In this document: in pieces, positions 9,845 through 20,672 of the stretch | Layout of the letters: each line of letters opens with the position of its first letter | Numbering within the stretch: the first letter of the stretch is position 1 | NCBI RefSeq assembly: GCF_004330295.1 | Contig: NZ_SJOJ01000019.1 | Coordinates: forward strand, 45,677-109,676 | Length of the DNA stretch: 64,000 nucleotides | From: Rahnella victoriana | GTDB lineage: Bacteria; Pseudomonadota; Gammaproteobacteria; Enterobacterales; Enterobacteriaceae | Direction of reading: 5' to 3' | Made by a program: the position numbers and the translations under genes | The notes under the pieces: generated by a model | What the model was told of the DNA's origin: nothing | The model's input: only the letters and a program-made list of their open reading frames with translations | The model's database searches: none

Positions 9845-10840
9845 ATGGTTGAATCCTTTCGCCCCCTGCGCGGGGCCAGTAATCCTCACCTCCAGACGCT
9901 GTTACCGCGACTGGTGCGGCGGCATGCAAAACTCAAACCTCACTGGCAAAGACTTGATACGCCGGACGGCGATTTTCTGGATTTAGCCTGGAGTGAAGAC
10001 CCGGAACAGGCGCGCCATAAACCCCGCATGATCCTGTTTCACGGGCTGGAAGGCAGCTTCTACAGCCCCTATGCCCACGGGTTATTGCAGGCCTGGAAAG
10101 ATCAGGGCTGGCTCGGCGTGGTGATGCATTTTCGCGGATGCAGCGGTGAGCCGAACAAACTGCTGCGCATCTACCATTCCGGTGAAACCGAAGATGCCCG
10201 TTTCTTCATCCGCTGGCTTAATGAAACCTATGGCGAAGTCCCGACCGGTGCGGTGGGTGTTTCGCTCGGCGGCAACATGCTGGCGTGTTATCTCGGGCAG
10301 GAAGGCGACACCTGTACGCTGAGCGCCGCCGTGGTGGTGTCCGCCCCGCTGATGCTGGAACCCTGCGCGTACCGGCTGGAGCGCGGTTCATCGCGCATTT
10401 ATCAGCGATACCTGCTCGGTCAGCTCAAAGGCAATGCCACGCGCAAACTGGCGAAATATCCGGGCACCTTGCCCGTCACGCTGGCGCAACTGAAAGCCAT
10501 GCGCCGCATTCGTGATTTCGACGACGCCATTACCTCGAAAGCTCACGGTTTTGCCGATGCGCTGGATTATTACCGCCGGTGCAGCGCCTTGCCGCTGCTG
10601 GCGCAGATCAGAACGCCGTTGCTGATTATCCACGCCAAAGACGATCCGTTTATGACGCCGGAAGTGATCCCGAAAGCAGAGGATTTGCCAGCTTGCGTCG
10701 AATATCAGCTCACCGAACACGGCGGACATGTCGGCTTTGTGTCCGGCAGTTTGCGTCATCCGCAGATGTGGCTGGAACAACGCATTCCGGCCTGGATCGC
10801 CCCGCATTTAGAGAAAAAGACAAAGGAAACCCTATTGTGA
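9845..10840 (+). CDS. yheT: YheT family alpha/beta hydrolase
   Basis: Putative hydrolase of the YheT/EMB8 family, 331 aa, cytoplasmic. It has the nucleophile elbow GVSLGGNML (catalytic Ser), the oxyanion strand [16 protein letters not shown], the acid region HAKDDPFM and the terminal catalytic His in EHGGHVGFV. The natural substrate is unknown; family members act on short-chain esters in vitro. The start ATG begins [19 protein letters not shown], a conserved family N-terminus. It overlaps yheU by 4 bp, so the two are co-translated as in E. coli. Confidence 0.95.
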   Translation: MVESFRPLRGASNPHLQTLLPRLVRRHAKLKPHWQRLDTPDGDFLDLAWSEDPEQARHKPRMILFHGLEGSFYSPYAHGLLQAWKDQGWLGVVMHFRGCSGEPNKLLRIYHSGETEDARFFIRWLNETYGEVPTGAVGVSLGGNMLACYLGQEGDTCTLSAAVVVSAPLMLEPCAYRLERGSSRIYQRYLLGQLKGNATRKLAKYPGTLPVTLAQLKAMRRIRDFDDAITSKAHGFADALDYYRRCSALPLLAQIRTPLLIIHAKDDPFMTPEVIPKAEDLPACVEYQLTEHGGHVGFVSGSLRHPQMWLEQRIPAWIAPHLEKKTKETLL

Positions 10841-11082
10841 TTATTCCCTGGCAGGAACTGGACGCCGAACTGCTCACCAGCGTGGTGGAATCCTTCGTAT
10901 TGCGCGAAGGCACCGATTACGGCGAGCAGGAACGATCGCTGGAGCAAAAAGTCGATGACGTAAAACGTCAGCTGAAAAGTGGCGAGATCGTGCTGGTCTG
11001 GTCAGAACTGCATGAAACGCTGAACATTATGCCGCGCGGTCAGTTCCGCGCCGGACAGGAAGAAACCCCGCAGGACTGGTAA
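10837..11082 (+). CDS. yheU: YheU family protein
   Basis: Small conserved protein (PF06794) of unknown function, 81 aa against about 72 in E. coli; the extra residues are a C-terminal tail (GQEETPQDW). Conserved blocks are [23 protein letters not shown] and [16 protein letters not shown]. The start is GTG at 10837, inside the yheT stop (GTGA overlap). A longer in-frame reading starting at 10579 overlaps yheT out of frame and is spurious. Confidence 0.93.
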   Translation: MIIPWQELDAELLTSVVESFVLREGTDYGEQERSLEQKVDDVKRQLKSGEIVLVWSELHETLNIMPRGQFRAGQEETPQDW

Positions 11083-11225
11083 ACACGATCATAAAATGGA
11101 TTTGGACAGCCTGTCCCTCTGCGAATAATTATGGTAACAATGGGATTAATTATGCGCTTTGTTTCCGCCTGCCCTGAATGACCTGAAGGGCAATATGGCG
11201 TGACGTTTAAGGAGTAAGCCCGACT

Positions 11226-12095
11226 ATGTCAGCAAAACATCCTGTTATAGCAGTTACCGGCTCCAGCGGAGCAGGCACCACCACCACCAGCCTGGCATTT
11301 CGTAAAATATTTCAGCAGCTTGGCCTGCGTGCCGCTGAGCTGGAAGGCGACAGCTTTCACCATTTCACCCGCCCTGAAATGGATGCGGCAATCCGCAAAG
11401 CCCGTGACCTCGGACGTCACATCAGCTATTTCGGGCCGGAAGCCAACGACTTTGGTCTGCTGGAAAAAAGCTTTATCGAATATGGCCAGAACGGCACCGG
11501 CCGCTCGCGCAAGTATCTGCATACTTATGACGAAGCGGTTCCCTACAATCAGGTGCCGGGCACCTTTACGCCGTGGCAGGCGCTGCCGGAACCGACTGAC
11601 ATTTTGTTCTACGAAGGGCTGCACGGCGGCGTTGTCGCAGACAAAATTGACGTTGCCGCACAGGTTGATTTACTGGTCGGCGTGGTGCCCATCGTTAACC
11701 TTGAATGGATCCAGAAACTGGTGCGCGATACCGGCGAGCGCGGACATTCCCGCGAAGCGGTAATGGATTCCGTGGTGCGTTCGATGGATGACTACATCAG
11801 TTACATCACGCCGCAGTTCTCGCGCACGCACATCAACTTCCAGCGCGTACCGACTATCGATACCTCCAACCCGTTTGCCGCTAAAGCCATTCCTTCACTG
11901 GATGAAAGCTTTGTGGTGATCCACTTCCAGGGGCTGGATGACATTGATTTCCCGTATCTGCTGGCGATGTTGCAGGGTTCGTTTATCTCGCACATCAAAA
12001 CGCTGGTGGTGCCGGGCGGAAAAATGGGGCTGGCGATGGAGCTGATTATGGCGCCGCTGGTGCAGCGCCTGATGGAAGGCAAAAAGATCGAGTAA
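11226..12095 (+). CDS. prkB: Phosphoribulokinase-family protein PrkB
   Basis: 289 aa P-loop kinase of the phosphoribulokinase/uridine kinase superfamily (E. coli YhfN/PrkB family). Walker A is GSSGAGTTTTS, with Thr in place of the usual Lys region, as is typical of phosphoribulokinases; the downstream ELEGDSFHHFTRPEMD and FYEGLHGG blocks are family signatures. Heterotrophic enterobacteria lack RuBisCO, so a true role as Calvin-cycle kinase is unlikely and the physiological substrate is unknown. AAGGAG lies about 10 nt before the ATG. Neighbourhood as in E. coli. Confidence 0.93.
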   Translation: MSAKHPVIAVTGSSGAGTTTTSLAFRKIFQQLGLRAAELEGDSFHHFTRPEMDAAIRKARDLGRHISYFGPEANDFGLLEKSFIEYGQNGTGRSRKYLHTYDEAVPYNQVPGTFTPWQALPEPTDILFYEGLHGGVVADKIDVAAQVDLLVGVVPIVNLEWIQKLVRDTGERGHSREAVMDSVVRSMDDYISYITPQFSRTHINFQRVPTIDTSNPFAAKAIPSLDESFVVIHFQGLDDIDFPYLLAMLQGSFISHIKTLVVPGGKMGLAMELIMAPLVQRLMEGKKIE

Positions 12096-12100
12096 CGGAC

Positions 12101-13285
12101 TCAGGCGTCGTTCATCAGCAACTGACGGATAAACCCGACATGCAGCGCGACGCCCGTCTGTAACGCCTCTTCATCGAGACGAAAACGCGGATTATGCACG
12201 CCATAAGTCGCGCCAATTTTTTCATTCCCGCTGCCAATAAACAGAAAACACCCCGGCACTTTTTGCTGGTAGGAAGAGAAATCCTCTCCGCCAAACAGCG
12301 GCTGAGTCACTTCGCGCAGCGCCTGCGGTCCCAGCGTTTTTTCAATCACCTGACGCGCAATCGCACAGGCCTCAGGATGGTTGTCGCCGTTCACATAGCC
12401 GCGTGTCCAGCGCAGTTCGTATGTCGCGCCATGCGCTGCCGTGATCCCCGAAATGATCTGCTCCATCACCTGCGGCACCTGTTCGCGCACGTTGCTGTGA
12501 TGCGTCCGCAGCGTTCCGGCGAGCTTCACCCGCTCCGGGATCACGTTATAACTTTCGCCCGTCTGGAAGGTTGCGATAGTCAGCACCGGCACCTGAAGCG
12601 GATCAATACGGCGCGCCACAACGTTTTGCAGTGCGGTGACAACTTCCGCGCCGATCACCACCGGATCGATACACAAATGCGGCATAGAACCGTGGCCGCC
12701 TTTGCCGGTAATGGTGATGTCGAAGTTATCTGTGGACGCGCAGAACACGCCCTCTTTCAGCCCCACTTCACCGGTCGGAGAATTAGGCATCACGTGCAGG
12801 CCGAAGATTTTCTCAACGCCATCCAGCACACCTAAATCCACCAGTTCCTGTGCCCCGCCCGGTGGCACTTCTTCAGCATGCTGGAAGATAAACCGCACAG
12901 AACCATGCAACTCAGACTGACATTGGGTCAGCACTTTTGCCGCACCCAGCAACATTGCGGTGTGAGCATCATGACCACAGGCGTGCATCACGCCGGGGAC
13001 CGTTGAGCAGAAAGGTTCATCGTTCTCTTCCTGAATCGGCAGGGCATCGATATCCGCCCGCAGCGCATATACCGGCCCCGGATGCGCCCCTTTCAGATCG
13101 GCAATCACGCTGTTGGGCGTCAGATGTGTCAGGGTCAGACCGCCGAAACTTTCCAGCTGTTGAGTAATGTACGCCGCCGTTTTATGCTCCTGAAAAGAGA
13201 GTTCAGGATGGGCATGAATATGTCTGCGCCAGCGCAGCACGTCCGCTTTGACTTCAGCCAGCATTGCTTCGAAATTAAAAGTCAT
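12101..13285 (-). CDS. M20-family amidohydrolase (hippurate / IAA-amino-acid hydrolase type)
   Basis: 394 aa metal-dependent amidohydrolase of peptidase family M20D, which splits N-acyl amino acids such as N-benzoyl, indole-3-acetyl or p-aminobenzoyl conjugates. Metal and catalytic motifs are seen: [14 protein letters not shown] at the N-terminus, [24 protein letters not shown] and PLFGGEDFS. The ATG at 13285 has GGAG 7 nt upstream; the adjoining GTG at 13288 would add one residue. It follows an MFS gene at 15 bp and probably forms a two-gene operon with it, controlled by the divergent LysR gene. Substrate not determinable. Confidence 0.88.
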   Translation of the reverse strand: MTFNFEAMLAEVKADVLRWRRHIHAHPELSFQEHKTAAYITQQLESFGGLTLTHLTPNSVIADLKGAHPGPVYALRADIDALPIQEENDEPFCSTVPGVMHACGHDAHTAMLLGAAKVLTQCQSELHGSVRFIFQHAEEVPPGGAQELVDLGVLDGVEKIFGLHVMPNSPTGEVGLKEGVFCASTDNFDITITGKGGHGSMPHLCIDPVVIGAEVVTALQNVVARRIDPLQVPVLTIATFQTGESYNVIPERVKLAGTLRTHHSNVREQVPQVMEQIISGITAAHGATYELRWTRGYVNGDNHPEACAIARQVIEKTLGPQALREVTQPLFGGEDFSSYQQKVPGCFLFIGSGNEKIGATYGVHNPRFRLDEEALQTGVALHVGFIRQLLMNDA

Positions 13286-13300
13286 CACTCTTCTCCTCAG

Positions 13301-14491
13301 TTAAGCCACATCGCGCATTGGCGCACGAGGTTTTATTGCCAGCGGCAGGATAGCCAGACCGGCCACCACCATCGCCAGCGCCAGAAATACAAACGTAGAA
13401 AGGTAACCGTGGCTGGCGGTGATGAGATATCCCATCGCAATCGGCGCCACAAATCCGCCGAGAGTTCCGCCGGTATTAATGATCCCCATCGCCGCGCCCA
13501 TGACGTCAGAAGGCAGGCGTTTCATCGGCAGCGTAAAGACGGTCACAAAGGACGCCATCAGGAAAACGTAGCCGAGGAACAGGAACAACCCGGCCGTAAC
13601 CGCCGATGCCGACGTAAAGACCAGCCAGATGCACAGCGCACTGAGCAGTGCGCAGCAGAAAATCACTTTCGGCTCTTTGCCCTGCATATAGCGTCCGACC
13701 AGCCAGCCGGTTGCCAGTGAAGAAATCCAAATACCCAGCCCGCCTGTCGCGACCACCATGCCGGATACGTCGAGTGACATACCGCGCTGCTGGACCAGAT
13801 ATTTCGGCAACCACGCCATCAGGCCGTAAGACGGAATGTTGATGCAGAAAATTGAGACAAACAGCAGCAGGACAATCGGGTTTTTCAGTAAGTCCCGATA
13901 ACCGGTTTTCGCGCCGGTACGGGCTTGCGCTTCCGGCGGATTGGGCACAAAAATCACAATCGCTACGGCGATGGCAAAAGCCAGCAATCCGAGAATGGAG
14001 AACGATCCGCGCCAGCCAAGATGATCCAGGCTGTAAACCGCAATCAGCGGTCCGGCAGTCATCGCCAGTCCGGCGGAAGACAGCAAAATCGACTGCGCAA
14101 AGGTTCGCTTCTCAACTGCGAAATTAGACACTACCGCTTTGGCGCAGGACGCAGGATAGCCGGAATGGCCGACGCCGGAGAGAAACCGGAACGTGACCAG
14201 TAATCCCAGGCTGAGGCCCAGCGTTCCGAAACACAGCGCGAAGCCGCCCAGCAAGAACAGCGACATGCCGAGCACTTTTTTGTAGCCGAACCGGTCATTC
14301 AGCCAGCCCGCGGGGATCTGAAACAGCGAATAGGCCAGGAAGAAAATGCCGGTGATATACCCCAGCTGTTCAGGTTGCAGATTAAATTCGCGCTCGATGG
14401 GCAGCAGCGCAAAGCCCATCACTGTTTTATCGATATACACCACGGCGTAACCGACAAATAGCAGGAAGATCATCAGGGAACGACTTTTCAT
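13301..14491 (-). CDS. MFS transporter
   Basis: 396 aa, about twelve membrane segments, major facilitator superfamily. N-terminal YAVVYIDKTVMGFALLPI and the loop-2 signature GWLNDRFGYKKVLG are visible; the central loop holds NPPEAQARTGAKTG. It looks most like the anion:cation symporter type that carries organic acids. Because it is immediately upstream of and co-oriented with the M20 amidohydrolase, it probably imports that enzyme's N-acyl amino acid substrate. This unit is not present between prkB and yhfA in E. coli K-12. Confidence 0.87.
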   Translation of the reverse strand: MKSRSLMIFLLFVGYAVVYIDKTVMGFALLPIEREFNLQPEQLGYITGIFFLAYSLFQIPAGWLNDRFGYKKVLGMSLFLLGGFALCFGTLGLSLGLLVTFRFLSGVGHSGYPASCAKAVVSNFAVEKRTFAQSILLSSAGLAMTAGPLIAVYSLDHLGWRGSFSILGLLAFAIAVAIVIFVPNPPEAQARTGAKTGYRDLLKNPIVLLLFVSIFCINIPSYGLMAWLPKYLVQQRGMSLDVSGMVVATGGLGIWISSLATGWLVGRYMQGKEPKVIFCCALLSALCIWLVFTSASAVTAGLFLFLGYVFLMASFVTVFTLPMKRLPSDVMGAAMGIINTGGTLGGFVAPIAMGYLITASHGYLSTFVFLALAMVVAGLAILPLAIKPRAPMRDVA

Positions 14492-14684
14492 AGCGGATAT
14501 CCCTTTTTGTTATCACCACGTCAGATTTTCTCACTGCCGGATGAATCGTAAAATGCGACATGCGTCACGTAATCAACTGAATAACAACATATTATTTTTC
14601 TCAATCCTGACGCTATCAGCTTTACAGCCTGACCATAAGATGCAATTTTTGGGCGGGTGATGCTTTTTACTGATAGGGATCGTG
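14492..14684. promoter_or_regulatory. Divergent control region between MFS and LysR genes
   Basis: 193 bp, AT-rich in the middle (about 14575-14610). As is normal for LysR-regulated units it should hold both promoters and the regulator's site; I could not single out a convincing T-N11-A operator. Confidence 0.4.
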
Positions 14685-15596
14685 ATGCGCTATTTGCCGA
14701 AATTACAGCAACTGAAGGTTTTCCAGCAGGTTATCCGCAGCGGCAGTATTCGCGGCGCGGCGCGGGCGTTGAATCAGTCACAACCGGCGGTCAGCAGAAC
14801 ATTGCGTGAACTGGAACAAACGCTCGATACGCAGCTGATTGTGCGTGGTAATCAGGGGATGACGCTGACCGAAACGGGGCGTGCATTTGCGCAGCGTATG
14901 CAATTTATCCTCGAAGAACTTGAGCGCGCCGCCGATGAAATTCGCCAGATCGAACAATATTCGCAGGGCTCCGTCGCCATTGGATTTTCATCGCTGCTGG
15001 CGCTGACGGTTTTTCCCGGACTGGCAGGAGAATTTAAGACGCAGTTTCCGCAGTCCAAACTGCTGATCAAAGAGGGGCAACTTTCCACGTTGTTACCTGC
15101 ACTGCGCGAAGGGAAACTGGATTTCGCGGTCGGCACCGCCGGACCGGGATTTCCGCTGGAAGATCTGGTGCGTGAGTCGCTGTTCAGCGCCCCTTTCTGC
15201 GTTATCGCCCGGCGTGGACATCCGCTGGCAGACGCCACAACTCTGGCGGAATTACAGGATGCGCGCTGGCTGTTGCCCGAAACGGATATGGGGTATTACC
15301 AGCAAATCAGGATATCGATGGGAGGATTTCATCAGCCGGCAGCGGAAATGCCGGTGCATACAGATTCGGTGGTGTGCGGGCTAAATATGGTGTTGCAGTC
15401 TGATTATCTGACCATTGTGGCCCGGGCGATGAAAGCGCCGTTTGGGCTGGAAGAAAGGTTGAGTGTGCTCAATATCGATACCCTGCCGCAGGCAGAATAC
15501 TGTGTGCTTTACTCGCAAAAATCGCCGCTGACGTTTGCCGCGCGGCGATTTTTGGATTTATTGCGCAGCCAGTGCCACGCGCATGACTGGTCGTAA
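14685..15596 (+). CDS. LysR-family transcriptional regulator (AbgR-like)
   Basis: 303 aa. N-terminal winged helix-turn-helix (KLQQLKVFQQVIRSGSIRG, then AARALNQSQPAVSRTLREL) and a C-terminal periplasmic-binding-protein-like effector domain (about 90-300). The HTH and the segment EGQLSTLLPALREGKLDFAV resemble AbgR, the regulator of p-aminobenzoyl-glutamate use in E. coli, which also neighbours M20 amidohydrolases. It is divergent from the MFS/M20 pair and most likely activates it in the presence of its substrate. Start: ATG at 14685 behind a weak TAGGGA site; the preceding GTG would add one residue. Confidence 0.88.
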   Translation: MRYLPKLQQLKVFQQVIRSGSIRGAARALNQSQPAVSRTLRELEQTLDTQLIVRGNQGMTLTETGRAFAQRMQFILEELERAADEIRQIEQYSQGSVAIGFSSLLALTVFPGLAGEFKTQFPQSKLLIKEGQLSTLLPALREGKLDFAVGTAGPGFPLEDLVRESLFSAPFCVIARRGHPLADATTLAELQDARWLLPETDMGYYQQIRISMGGFHQPAAEMPVHTDSVVCGLNMVLQSDYLTIVARAMKAPFGLEERLSVLNIDTLPQAEYCVLYSQKSPLTFAARRFLDLLRSQCHAHDWS

Positions 15597-15597
15597 C

Positions 15598-16005
15598 TTA
15601 TTCGGCTGCAATCACTTCAAAGCTGTGGGTGATGGTGGCCGCTTTACCCAGCATCAGGGACACGGAGCAGTACTTTTCGGCAGACAGGCTGACCGCACGC
15701 TCAACAATCTTATCGGTGAGATCTTTACCGGTGACGATGAAATGCAGATTGATGTGCGTGAATAAACGCGGTGCTTCCTCGCGGCGCTGCGAGGTCAGTT
15801 TCACTTCACAATCGCGCACGTCGTTGCGGCCCTTTTGCAAAATTGACACCACGTCGATCGCGCTGCAACCGCCCGCAGACATCAGCAGCATTTCCATCGG
15901 GCTGGGGGCTTTATCGCCCGCGTTGCCATCCATTGAAATCTGGTGCCCTGACGCTGACTCACCTAAAAATGTCAGCCCTTCAACCCATTTAACACGTGCG
16001 TGCAT
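15598..16005 (-). CDS. yhfA: OsmC family protein YhfA
   Basis: 135 aa OsmC/Ohr-superfamily protein, cytoplasmic. The two conserved Cys of the fold are present, in the segments MSAGGCSAIDVVS and LSAEKYCSVSLML, so thiol-dependent peroxidase activity is possible, though no substrate is established for YhfA. The N-terminus MHARVKWVEGLTFLGESASG is nearly identical to E. coli YhfA. It lies divergently from crp, as in E. coli, and its 3' end abuts that of the LysR gene. Confidence 0.95.
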   Translation of the reverse strand: MHARVKWVEGLTFLGESASGHQISMDGNAGDKAPSPMEMLLMSAGGCSAIDVVSILQKGRNDVRDCEVKLTSQRREEAPRLFTHINLHFIVTGKDLTDKIVERAVSLSAEKYCSVSLMLGKAATITHSFEVIAAE

Positions 16006-16368
16006 GAACTATTCTCCCGGTGAATAAACTTGTCGAAATCCGCTCTCAGAGTACCCTTTCACCTAAAATCTGGCAACGTAACCCGATCGCCATCATGCTG
16101 AAGCGAGACAACAGAAGACAGCATCCCAAACCTGTGCTACAAACAAAGCCGAAACATACTTTCCAGTGAATTGCGGTGACGGTTTTCGCGGTTTAAGAAC
16201 AGAACCCACGGTGATAACAGCAATAAACAGGCTGTTGCACTCCGACACCCGCTTGCAGCATTTCTGGGGAGTTATATGCTGAAAGGGCGCTTTTTACGTT
16301 GAAGTGCCGTACAGGGAACTCTGAGCCCTGTGATTTTGGGCAGCGATAACAACAGAGGATAATAGCAA
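16006..16368. promoter_or_regulatory. yhfA-crp divergent intergenic region with crp promoter and leader
   Basis: 363 bp without a plausible gene. It must hold the divergent yhfA and crp promoters and the long untranslated crp leader known in E. coli. The last 20 bp before the ATG, with AACAGAGGATAA as ribosome site, match the E. coli leader closely. I see no perfect TGTGA-N6-TCACA autoregulatory site by eye. Confidence 0.6.
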
Positions 16369-17001
16369 ATGGTTCTCGGCAAGCCACAAACAGACCCGAC
16401 TCTTGAATGGTTCCTGTCTCACTGTCATATACATAAGTATCCGTCTAAAAGTACGCTGATTCACCAGGGTGAAAAAGCCGAAACGCTGTACTACATCGTG
16501 AAAGGGTCGGTTGCCGTCCTGATTAAAGATGAAGAAGGCAAAGAGATGATACTGTCCTACCTGAACCAAGGTGACTTCATCGGCGAGCTGGGACTCTTCG
16601 AAGAAGGTCAGGAACGCAGTGCCTGGGTACGTGCTAAAACTGCCTGCGAAGTGGCTGAAATTTCGTATAAAAAATTCCGCCAGCTGATTCAGGTAAACCC
16701 GGATATTCTGATGCGTCTTTCCGCGCAGATGGCTAACCGTCTGCAAGTGACGTCAGAGAAAGTCGGCAACCTTGCCTTCCTCGACGTAACAGGCCGTATC
16801 GCTCAAACCTTGCTTAATCTGGCTAAACAGCCTGATGCAATGACCCATCCGGACGGGATGCAAATCAAGATCACCCGTCAGGAAATCGGCCAAATCGTCG
16901 GTTGTTCACGTGAAACAGTCGGACGTATTCTCAAAATGCTGGAAGATCAGAGCCTGATCTCCGCACACGGTAAAACGATTGTCGTTTACGGCACACGTTA
17001 A
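16369..17001 (+). CDS. crp: cAMP receptor protein CRP
   Basis: Global cAMP-dependent transcription factor, 210 aa, essentially identical to E. coli CRP. N-terminal cyclic-nucleotide-binding domain with the phosphate-binding cassette [18 protein letters not shown], the dimerisation helix, and the C-terminal winged HTH with recognition segment [11 protein letters not shown]. The activating surface and the C-terminal KTIVVYGTR are conserved. It ends in a strong terminator, 14 bp after the stop. In this window it may control carbon and nitrogen catabolic genes such as hut and pckA, but no site was proven. Confidence 0.98.
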   Translation: MVLGKPQTDPTLEWFLSHCHIHKYPSKSTLIHQGEKAETLYYIVKGSVAVLIKDEEGKEMILSYLNQGDFIGELGLFEEGQERSAWVRAKTACEVAEISYKKFRQLIQVNPDILMRLSAQMANRLQVTSEKVGNLAFLDVTGRIAQTLLNLAKQPDAMTHPDGMQIKITRQEIGQIVGCSRETVGRILKMLEDQSLISAHGKTIVVYGTR

Positions 17002-17014
17002 TCCCTCAAAAATC

Positions 17015-17044
17015 GGCGCGGCAGAACACTGCCGCGCCTTTTTT
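17015..17044 (+). terminator. Intrinsic terminator of crp
   Basis: Perfect 10-bp stem GGCGCGGCAG / CTGCCGCGCC with tetraloop AACA, then TTTTTT. Confidence 0.92.
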
Positions 17045-17062
17045 ATGGGCTAAGCTTTACCC

Positions 17063-19138
17063 ATGACGCTATGGCGAAGACTGTTTTACCATCCTGAAAT
17101 AAATTACGCGCTGCGCCAGACGCTGGTGTTGTGCCTGCCTGTCGGCATTTGCTGGCTGTTCGGCAACCTGCAAATGGGTCTGCTTTTTTCACTCTGTCCG
17201 GCCTGTTGTAACGTCGCCGGTCTGGATACCCCGCACAAACGCTTTTTTAAACGCCTGATGATCGGCGGTTCACTCTTTGCTGTGAGCAGCATTCTGCTGC
17301 AACTGATGCTGGAAAACTGGCACATTCCCCTGCCGCTGATCATGCTGTCTCTGGCCCTGTTGCTCGGCGTCACCGGCGAAATCAGCCCGCTGCATGCGCG
17401 TCTGTTGCCCGGTGCGCTGGTCGCCACCATCTTCACGCTGAGCATGGCCGGGATCCGGCCGATGTGGCAGGCACCGGTGTTATTTGCCGCCGGCACCGCC
17501 TGGTACGGATTGTTTAACTGGTTATGGTTTCGTATCTCCAAAGAACAGCCGATGCGCGAAACCCTCAGCCAGCTTTATCTGCAACTGGCGGATTATTTCG
17601 AAGCCAAATACAGCCTGCTGACCCAACACACCGATCCCGAAACCGCCCTGCCGCCCTTACTGGCGCGCCAGCAGAAAGTCATCGACCTGATTGCCCTGCT
17701 CTACCAGCAACTGCACATGCTGCCGCAGCACGGGCATCATCATCACCATAAGCGGCTGTTTCAGCGTTTTCAGGTCGCGCTCGATTTGCAGGAGCACATC
17801 ACCGTCAGCCTGCATCAGCCGGAAGAAGTGCAAAGGCTGGTGGAAGAAAGCCATGCCGAGGCGGTGATCCGCCGCAACGCGCAGGTGATTTCTGCGCGGC
17901 TGCGGGTGATCGCCGACGACATTCTTTATCACCGGTTATCCGGGCGTTTTACGATGGCGAATGAACTGGCGGCGCTGGAGAAAATCGCCGCGCGCACGCC
18001 GGACAATCCGGTCGGTCAGTTTTGTTATTACCATTTCAGCCGCATTGCCCGTCTGTTACGCACACAGCGCCCGTTGTACAAACGTGACCTGATGAACACG
18101 CAGCCGCGTCTGCCCTTCTGGCCCGCGCTGAAAAGTTATCTCTCGTTCAAATCCGTCGCCCTGCGTAACGCCGCCCGTCTGGGCATTATTCTGGCGATTG
18201 GCAGCAGCCTCGGTCTGTTTTTCAATCTGCCCAAACCGTACTGGATTTTGCTGACCATTATGCTGGTCAGTCAGAACGGCTATAACGCCACGCGCGTGCG
18301 GATCCAGCACCGTGCGCTGGGCACGCTGGCCGGATTACTGATTGCCTCAGGATTGTTAAAACTGGAACTGCCGGAAGGCACCACGCTGTTATGCATGCTG
18401 CTGATCACTTTGTTGTCGTATACGGTGTTGCGTAAAAACTACGGGCTGGCGATGGTCGGTATGACGGTGACGGCGGTCTATACCCTGCAACTGCTGGCGA
18501 TGAATGGCATACATTTTCTGGTGCCGCGTCTGGTGGACACGCTGATCGGCTGCGCACTGGCGTTCGGTGGCACCATCTGGCTGTGGCCGCAATGGCAAAG
18601 CGGTTTGCTGCGCCAGAATGCGCATCAGGCACTGGAAACCTATCAGGACGCCATCCGGCTTTTGCTTGAGGAAAACCCGGACACCGCCAAACTGGCGTAC
18701 ACCCGTATGCAGGTCAATCAGGCACACAACAAGCTGTTCACCTCACTGAATCAGGCGATGCAGGAACCGGGGTTTAACTCGCATTATCTGGCGGATATGC
18801 GTCTGTGGGTGACGCATAGCCAGTTTGTGGTCGAGCATATCAATGCGATGACGATCCTTGCCCGCGAGCATTACATGCTGCCGGAGGCGCTGGCGACGGA
18901 GTATTTACAGACCTGTGAAATCGCGTTGCAGAGCTGTCAGCAACGTCTGCTTTACGACGGACCGGGCAGTGAAAACAACCTGTTTAACGCACCGGAGCTT
19001 CACCCTGACATGCCGCTGACGGAGATGGAACGTCATCTGCGGCGGGTGATTTCGCATCTCAGCGTGATGCATACCATTTCGTCACTGGCGTGGAAGCAGA
19101 GGCCGCATCATGGGATCTGGCTGACGCGGAAGGCGTGA
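17063..19138 (+). CDS. yhfK: FUSC/YccS-family membrane protein YhfK
   Basis: 691 aa inner-membrane protein of the fusaric-acid-resistance-like (FUSC) superfamily, YccS/YhfK branch; transport role unproven. Two hydrophobic blocks of about five spans each (residues about 20-160 and 375-505) are each followed by a cytoplasmic domain. Conserved LFSLCPACCNVAGLDTPHKR is in the first block and the C-terminus ends SSLAWKQRPHHGIWLTRKA, close to E. coli YhfK. A run of five His (residues about 226-230) is a local peculiarity. It lies downstream of crp as in E. coli but behind crp's terminator. Confidence 0.94.
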   Translation: MTLWRRLFYHPEINYALRQTLVLCLPVGICWLFGNLQMGLLFSLCPACCNVAGLDTPHKRFFKRLMIGGSLFAVSSILLQLMLENWHIPLPLIMLSLALLLGVTGEISPLHARLLPGALVATIFTLSMAGIRPMWQAPVLFAAGTAWYGLFNWLWFRISKEQPMRETLSQLYLQLADYFEAKYSLLTQHTDPETALPPLLARQQKVIDLIALLYQQLHMLPQHGHHHHHKRLFQRFQVALDLQEHITVSLHQPEEVQRLVEESHAEAVIRRNAQVISARLRVIADDILYHRLSGRFTMANELAALEKIAARTPDNPVGQFCYYHFSRIARLLRTQRPLYKRDLMNTQPRLPFWPALKSYLSFKSVALRNAARLGIILAIGSSLGLFFNLPKPYWILLTIMLVSQNGYNATRVRIQHRALGTLAGLLIASGLLKLELPEGTTLLCMLLITLLSYTVLRKNYGLAMVGMTVTAVYTLQLLAMNGIHFLVPRLVDTLIGCALAFGGTIWLWPQWQSGLLRQNAHQALETYQDAIRLLLEENPDTAKLAYTRMQVNQAHNKLFTSLNQAMQEPGFNSHYLADMRLWVTHSQFVVEHINAMTILAREHYMLPEALATEYLQTCEIALQSCQQRLLYDGPGSENNLFNAPELHPDMPLTEMERHLRRVISHLSVMHTISSLAWKQRPHHGIWLTRKA

Positions 19139-19147
19139 TTTATAACT

Positions 19148-19271
19148 CCCTCCCCTGCGAAGGGGAGGGTTGGGGTGGGGTATTAAAGTCGGCTTAATTG
19201 TCTGGGTTGCCCTCAAACCAACACCCCATCCCAGCCTTCCCCTCGTGAAAGGGGAAGGAGCAAAAGCAAAA
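19148..19271. repeat. Palindromic GC-rich intergenic element, copy 1
   Basis: About 124 bp between the convergent 3' ends of yhfK and argD. The left 40 bp (19148-19187) are identical to 55948-55987 and begin with the hairpin CCCTCCCCT-GCGA-AGGGGAGGG, followed by TTGGGGTGGGGTATTAAA. The right end carries a second hairpin CCTTCCCCT / AGGGGAAGG (19235-19258). It is preceded by ACCCCATCCCAG, so the right arm is an imperfect inverted copy of the left arm (about 18 of 21 positions). The interior is AT-richer and not shared with copy 2. It may act as a bidirectional terminator and resembles a small non-autonomous or REP-type element. Confidence 0.8.
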
Positions 19272-19334
19272 CCGTTCAGCCATTGCAGGATAGAAGTAAA
19301 ACGTCGATCAGGCCCTTCGCAGCGGGAGGAGCAG

Positions 19335-20672
<1,338 letters not shown>

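Noticed and set aside
17715..17755. A run of CAT/CAC codons (five His) in yhfK suggesting an inserted tag-like repeat
   Set aside because: It is in frame in a variable linker of a conserved gene; natural His-rich linkers occur in this family.
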